Shown here: positions 5,663-9,016 of the stretch, piece after piece
Layout: every line of letters starts with the position of its first letter
How positions within the stretch are numbered: the first letter of the stretch is position 1
Source: Burkholderiales bacterium
GTDB taxonomy: Bacteria > Pseudomonadota > Gammaproteobacteria > Burkholderiales > Burkholderiaceae_D
Length of the DNA: 9,016 nucleotides
Assembly (NCBI GenBank): GCA_016197345.1
Contig: JACPVY010000264.1
Coordinates: 1-9,016 of the forward strand
Reading direction: 5' to 3'
Translations under genes and position numbers: made by a program
Notes under the pieces: generated by a model
Databases searched by the model: none
What the model saw: only the letters and a program-made list of their open reading frames with translations
Told to the model about the DNA's origin: nothing

Positions 5663-6582
5663 ATCAACTCCACCTGCTGCAAATTCAAATAACTGCTCTC
5701 CCTAATCGTCGCCACAAAATCGCTCAAATACGCTTTTTCCGATAGTGCAGGTAAGCACGCCGCATACAGCTTGCCCGTTAGCCCTTGCGCGGTGATGCGT
5801 TTGGCTAGCACGTAATCGCGCTGTAAATAATTTTGCGCGGCCCAAATCGGTAGCGTCGCTATGCCGCGCTTGCTCGCTACCAATTGCAGCATCGCCACCG
5901 TTAGCTCGGTGGTGCGGCGCGCTTGTGGTTGCACGCCTGCAGGGGCGAGCACTTGTCGCACCACGTCTAACATTTCATCGGGGACAGGATAAGTGATCAA
6001 GGTGTCACTCGCAAAATCTTTCGCCAGCAAAAATTCACGCTTCGCTAGCGCATGATCTTTCGCTACCAGCGCCACAATTTCAAAGCGAAACAGCGGATGA
6101 AAATCGACTGGCTCCGCCGCATCAGGCTCAGCCACAATCGCCACATCGGCGCGGCCTGTGTGCAGCAAGCCGATGGGATCAGCTTGAAAGCCAGAGACGA
6201 TATCGAGTTCCACTTCAGGCCAGCGTGAACGAAACACATCCATCGCTGGCATCAACCAATCAAAGCAAGTGTGACACTCGACGGCGATACGGAGTGTCCC
6301 CGCCACTCCTTGCGCTAAGCGCGCTAGATCGCGCTCGGCATTTGCCACCTGCGGCAGCACCGCGTCGGCCAATTGCAAGAGGCGTTCACCCGCCGCTGTA
6401 AAGCGTAGCGGCATCGATTTGCGCTCGAACAGCGGCATGCCGTGGTGTTCTTCGAGCAGCTTGATTTGGTGCGATAGCGCCGATTGCGTCAAATTCAACA
6501 GCACGCCAGCGCGCAGCAAATTACCCGCTTCGCGTAGCGCGTGCAAGGTTTTCAGGTGGCGGATTTCGAGGATGGAGAGCAT
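5659..6582 (-). CDS. metR: LysR-type regulator of methionine biosynthesis, MetR
   Basis: DNA-binding activator of metE and related methionine genes, with homocysteine as co-effector in enteric bacteria. The 307 residues from the ATG at 6582 fit the family length. Residues about 8-66 form the LysR helix-turn-helix with LTQSALSHQIKLLEEHHG as recognition region, followed by RKSMPLRFTAAGERLLQLA, very close to E. coli MetR. The effector domain begins at about 96 with LRIAVECHTCFDWLMPAMD, the MetR signature (IECHSCIQWLTPAL in E. coli), and keeps the pattern DTLITYPV. The start at 6582 gives four residues more than E. coli MetR; the frame stays open to 6636 but that segment (RFNLKNFHRSF) is unlike MetR and overlaps the MetR box. 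Its position, divergent from metE across a 123-bp gap with a MetR box, agrees. Its stop overlaps that of the convergent 96-aa gene. Confidence 0.93.
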   Translation of the reverse strand: MLSILEIRHLKTLHALREAGNLLRAGVLLNLTQSALSHQIKLLEEHHGMPLFERKSMPLRFTAAGERLLQLADAVLPQVANAERDLARLAQGVAGTLRIAVECHTCFDWLMPAMDVFRSRWPEVELDIVSGFQADPIGLLHTGRADVAIVAEPDAAEPVDFHPLFRFEIVALVAKDHALAKREFLLAKDFASDTLITYPVPDEMLDVVRQVLAPAGVQPQARRTTELTVAMLQLVASKRGIATLPIWAAQNYLQRDYVLAKRITAQGLTGKLYAACLPALSEKAYLSDFVATIRESSYLNLQQVELI

Positions 6583-6610
6583 AGCGCAGCAATTTGTAGA
6601 AAATGATCTA

Positions 6611-6623
6611 TGAAAATTTTTCA
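6611..6623. promoter_or_regulatory. MetR box between metR and metE
   Basis: TGAAAATTTTTCA fits the published MetR site TGAANNTNNTTCA at every fixed position. It lies 28 bp from the metR start (6582) and 82 bp from the metE start (6706), the layout known from E. coli, where MetR activates metE and represses its own gene from the shared region. A second half site, TGAA at 6648-6651, may be a weaker box. No convincing sigma-70 -35/-10 pair was found on either strand, as is common for activator-dependent promoters. Confidence 0.8.
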
Positions 6624-6705
6624 AGTTAAAACGCAAAATTTATCGTTTGAATCATAAACCATCTTCCACCATCATGCTTTCATCGAACACACTTTGGAGA
6701 ACAGC

Positions 6706-8947
6706 ATGGCTACCGCACACATTTTGGGCTTTCCGCGCATCGGCGAAAAACGTGAATTAAAACTGGCGCAAGAAGCCTTTTGGAAGGGACAGATCAGCGC
6801 TGAAGATTTGCAAGCGGTCGGCAGCGAGCTGCGTGCGCGTCACTGGGCGTGGCAACGCGATGCGGGTTTGGATAGCGTGGTGGTCGGTGATTTTGCTTGG
6901 TATGACCAAGTGCTGAACACGCTCGCGTTACTCGGTGCGCTGCCAGCGCGCTTTGGTTTTCAGCCGCAAAACCTGAGTTTGAGCGAGTATTTCAGCGCCG
7001 CGCGTGGTGCGAATGGTCAAGCGGCGATGGAAATGACGAAGTGGTTTGACACCAATTACCATTATCTCGTGCCGGAATGGCAGGCTGACACTGAATTTGC
7101 AGGCGGCGTCGATTGGTTGTTTGAAGAAATCACCCAAGCCCAGGAATTGGGACATACCGTTAAACCCGTGCTGTTCGGCCCGGTCAGTTTGCTGTATTTT
7201 GGCAAAGCGAACCTGTCCCCCGATAAGAATTTTCATGCGCTCGATTTGCTGCCGAAATTGCTCACCGCGTATCAAACCATCTTAGCGCGCTTGCGGCACC
7301 TGCAAATCGAATGGCTGCAAATCGACGAACCCATTCTCGCTTTGGAACTCGCGCCAGAGTGGAAAGCGGCCTTTGCTAGCAGCTATGCGGCGTTGGCAGG
7401 CCAGGGCCCTAAACTCTTGCTAGCGACGTATTTTGATAGCGTGGCTGAGCATAGCGCGCTCTTGCACAAGTTGCCGATTGAGGGTTTGCATCTCGGTGAT
7501 TGATGGCCGCAATATTTGGCGCGCTGATCTGTCCCAAATATTGGCCCGGCTGCAACCCTTGCAACAGCGTTTAGGCGATGCGCTATGGCTCGCTTGCAGT
7601 TGCTCGCTATTGCATGTGCCAGTCGATTTAGCACATGAAGCAAAAATGGATGCTGAACTGAAATCTTGGCTGGCTTTCGCGAAACAAAAACTGACTGAAT
7701 TGCATGCGCTAAAAGCTGCGCTACAGGGACAGACTCATAGCGTCATCGCCCATTTCACTAGCGCCCAAGTGGCGTGCCATACTCGCCGCACCTCGAAGCG
7801 CATTCACAATGAATTGGTGCAACAGGCATTGAAAAAAATCCAGCCGATAGACGCCGAGCGTGCCAGCCCCTATGCGCAGCGTAGCGTGGTGCAGCAACAG
7901 CGTTTTCAATTGCCGCTATTTCCGACCACCACCATCGGCTCTTTCCCGCAAACCAAGTCCATCCGCGCCGCACGCGCGGCCCACAAACGCGGCACGCTAG
8001 GGGCGCTCGATTATCTGCAAGCGATGCGCAGTGAGATCGAATATGTGATCGCGCAGCAAGAAGAAATCGGCCTCGATGTATTGGTGCATGGCGAAGCCGA
8101 GCGCAATGATATGGTCGAATATTTCGGCGAACAGCTATGGGGATTTGCCTTTAGCGAATACGGCTGGGTGCAAAGCTATGGCTCGCGCTGCGTCAAACCG
8201 CCGATTATTTATGGTGACGTTTATCGCGCTGAACCGATGACGGTGGAATGGAGCCGCTATGCACAAAGCTTGAGCAGCAAACCCGTGAAAGGCATGCTCA
8301 CTGGGCCAGTGACGATGCTGCAATGGTCGTTTGTGCGCGACGATCAAGAACGGGGACAGACTGCTTTGCAAATCGCCTTAGCGCTGCGCGACGAAGTGCG
8401 CGATCTCGAAAAAGCCGGCATCAGCATGATACAAATCGACGAACCCGCCTTGCGCGAAGGCTTGCCGCTGAAGCAAAGCAACTGGCCGCATTACCTCGCA
8501 TGGGCAGTGCACGCCTTCAAACTAACCGCCGCCAAAGTGCGTGACGAAACGCAAATCCACACCCACATGTGCTATTGCGAATTCCAAGACATCTTGCCGT
8601 GGATCGCCGCGCTAGACGCCGATGTGATCACGATTGAAACCTCGCGCTCGAAAATGGAATTGCTGGATGCCTTTGCCCAATTCGCCTACCCCAACCAAAT
8701 CGGCCCCGGCGTGTACGACATCCACTCGCCAGCGGTGCCGACGATTTTGCAAATGCAAGCGCTGCTGGAGAAGGCGCGTAGCGTGATCCCGGATGCGCAA
8801 TTGTGGGTGAACCCGGATTGTGGGCTGAAAACGCGGGAGTGGCCGGAGACGCTGGCGGCGTTGAAGAATATGGTGGCGGCGGCGAGGATGTTGCGGGAAA
8901 GCGTGGGGCAGGAGGAGGTGGTGGGGTGTTGTGTGGGGTGTGATTAG
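6706..8947 (+). pseudogene. metE: B12-independent methionine synthase, disrupted by frameshifting deletion
   Basis: MetE (5-methyltetrahydropteroyltriglutamate-homocysteine methyltransferase) makes methionine without cobalamin. The gene starts at 6706 with GGAG 6 nt upstream. The first frame (6706-7503, 265 aa) carries the N-terminal barrel: GFPRIGEKRELKLAQEAFW, LRARHW, GDFAWYDQVL, MTKWFDTNYHYLVPEW, LQIDEPIL. It stops at TGA 7501 after GLHLGD. The reading continues in another frame from GTG 7496 ([12 protein letters not shown]) to 8947 with the full catalytic barrel: [59 protein letters not shown], and zinc ligands His (8564), Cys (8570), Glu (8636) and Cys (8819). Compared with E. coli MetE about 24 residues between GLHL and GVIDGRN are missing and the frame changes, a net loss of about 74 nt. 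No other lesion is seen, so it is recent or an assembly error. The tail after LRES ([14 protein letters not shown]) is unusual. Confidence 0.88.
8893..8945 (+). other. G-rich stretch at the 3' end of metE
   Basis: The last codons of metE turn strongly G-rich on the coding strand. Runs of three or four G occur at 8895, 8905, 8923 and 8935, and 8911-8922 reads GGAGGAGGTGGT with single-base spacers. A two-layer quadruplex is possible; a three-layer one would need loops of 7, 14 and 8 nt. The encoded tail is rich in Val, Gly and Cys and extends past the usual MetE end. Confidence 0.4.
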
Positions 8948-8965
8948 TAGTTAGTGAAGGCTATG

Positions 8966-8991
8966 GGGTGGTGTACGATAGCGCACCGCCC
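8966..8991 (+). repeat. GC-rich hairpin after metE
   Basis: GGGTGGTG (8966-8973) pairs with CACCGCCC (8984-8991), 8 bp with one G-T wobble and a 10-nt loop, 18 bp after the metE stop. No T-run follows, so it is not a clear intrinsic terminator. The region to 9016 may be the start of a dispersed intergenic repeat, but the window ends before this can be judged. Confidence 0.35.
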
Positions 8992-9016
8992 GGTTATTGC
9001 GCATTTGCCTACGGGG

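Larger units (their letters stand above)
165..8360. repeat. Over-represented short motif GGGACA(G)(A), 17 sites
   Basis: GGGACA or its complement starts at 165, 508, 1513, 2198, 2608, 3092, 3348, 4783, 4940, 5981, 6295, 6786, 7149, 7214, 7530, 7726 and 8353. Ten continue to GGGACAG and seven to GGGACAGA (1511, 3346, 4940, 6786, 7528, 7726, 8353, lowest coordinate given). With equal base use about 4 hexamers and 0.3 octamers would be expected on both strands. Sixteen of the sites touch coding sequence, 11 in the sense and 5 in the antisense direction, and in more than one codon phase, so a shared peptide or codon preference does not explain them. Confidence 0.6.

Noticed and set aside
6583..6705. 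Riboswitch (cobalamin or SAM) before metE
   Set aside because: The 123-bp gap is AT-rich, holds a MetR box and lacks the length and conserved boxes of such leaders.
7433..7495. Separate start at 7433 for the second metE half
   Set aside because: Residues before VIDGRN are the out-of-frame reading of metE codons; homology begins only at 7496, so it is one broken gene and not two genes.
7486..7503. Programmed ribosomal frameshift in metE
   Set aside because: No slippery sequence is evident and about 24 residues present in other MetE proteins are also missing, so a frameshift alone would not restore the protein.
8963..9016. Possible new gene starting at ATG 8963 (MGWCTIAHRP...) at the right edge
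   Set aside because: No ribosome site, and it reads through a hairpin; it looks like repeat or intergenic sequence and is too short to judge.

Overview
The window looks like chromosomal DNA of a Gram-negative proteobacterium of moderate GC content, most likely a betaproteobacterium. The evidence is the divergent metR/metE pair with a MetR box, a LytS/AlgZ-type kinase with a LytTR regulator, and general codon style. No phage, plasmid, rRNA, tRNA, CRISPR or complete insertion sequence is visible.

Layout. At the left edge a partial minus-strand gene (1-514) encodes a probable DNA/RNA non-specific endonuclease; it runs off the window. A small acidic protein of unknown function follows on the plus strand (680-1123). 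It converges on a tight four-gene minus-strand operon (4118 to 1137): two related LiaI/LiaF-type membrane proteins, a four-helix LytS-type histidine kinase and its LytTR response regulator. This looks like a complete envelope-sensing module: the LiaF-like proteins probably inform or inhibit the kinase, which phosphorylates the DNA-binding regulator. Divergent from it is a four-helix membrane protein of unknown function (4279-4731) with a good intrinsic terminator, then a RidA-family gene (4808-5278) and a small orphan gene (5372-5662) preceded by a 16-bp perfect palindrome. The right half is the methionine locus. metR (minus, 5659-6582) is divergent from metE (plus, 6706-8947), with a perfect MetR box between them. 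metE is broken by a frameshifting deletion near 7495, so B12-independent methionine synthesis from this copy should be lost unless the lesion is an assembly error.

Two repeat-type signals stand out. (1) An identical 28-bp hairpin-forming element occurs at the 3' ends of two adjacent unrelated genes (5193-5220 and 5613-5640). It is read in the same frame in both and gives both proteins the same C-terminal residues SMGSDSID. (2) The hexamer GGGACA occurs 17 times on the two strands of this 9-kb window (about 4 expected by chance), and GGGACAGA occurs 7 times (about 0.3 expected). The sites lie inside genes, on either strand and in more than one codon phase, and often force a rare GGA glycine codon. 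The loop of the 28-bp element (GGGGTCAGAC) resembles this motif. The pair may reflect an uptake-, recombination- or transposase-related sequence preference of this genome.
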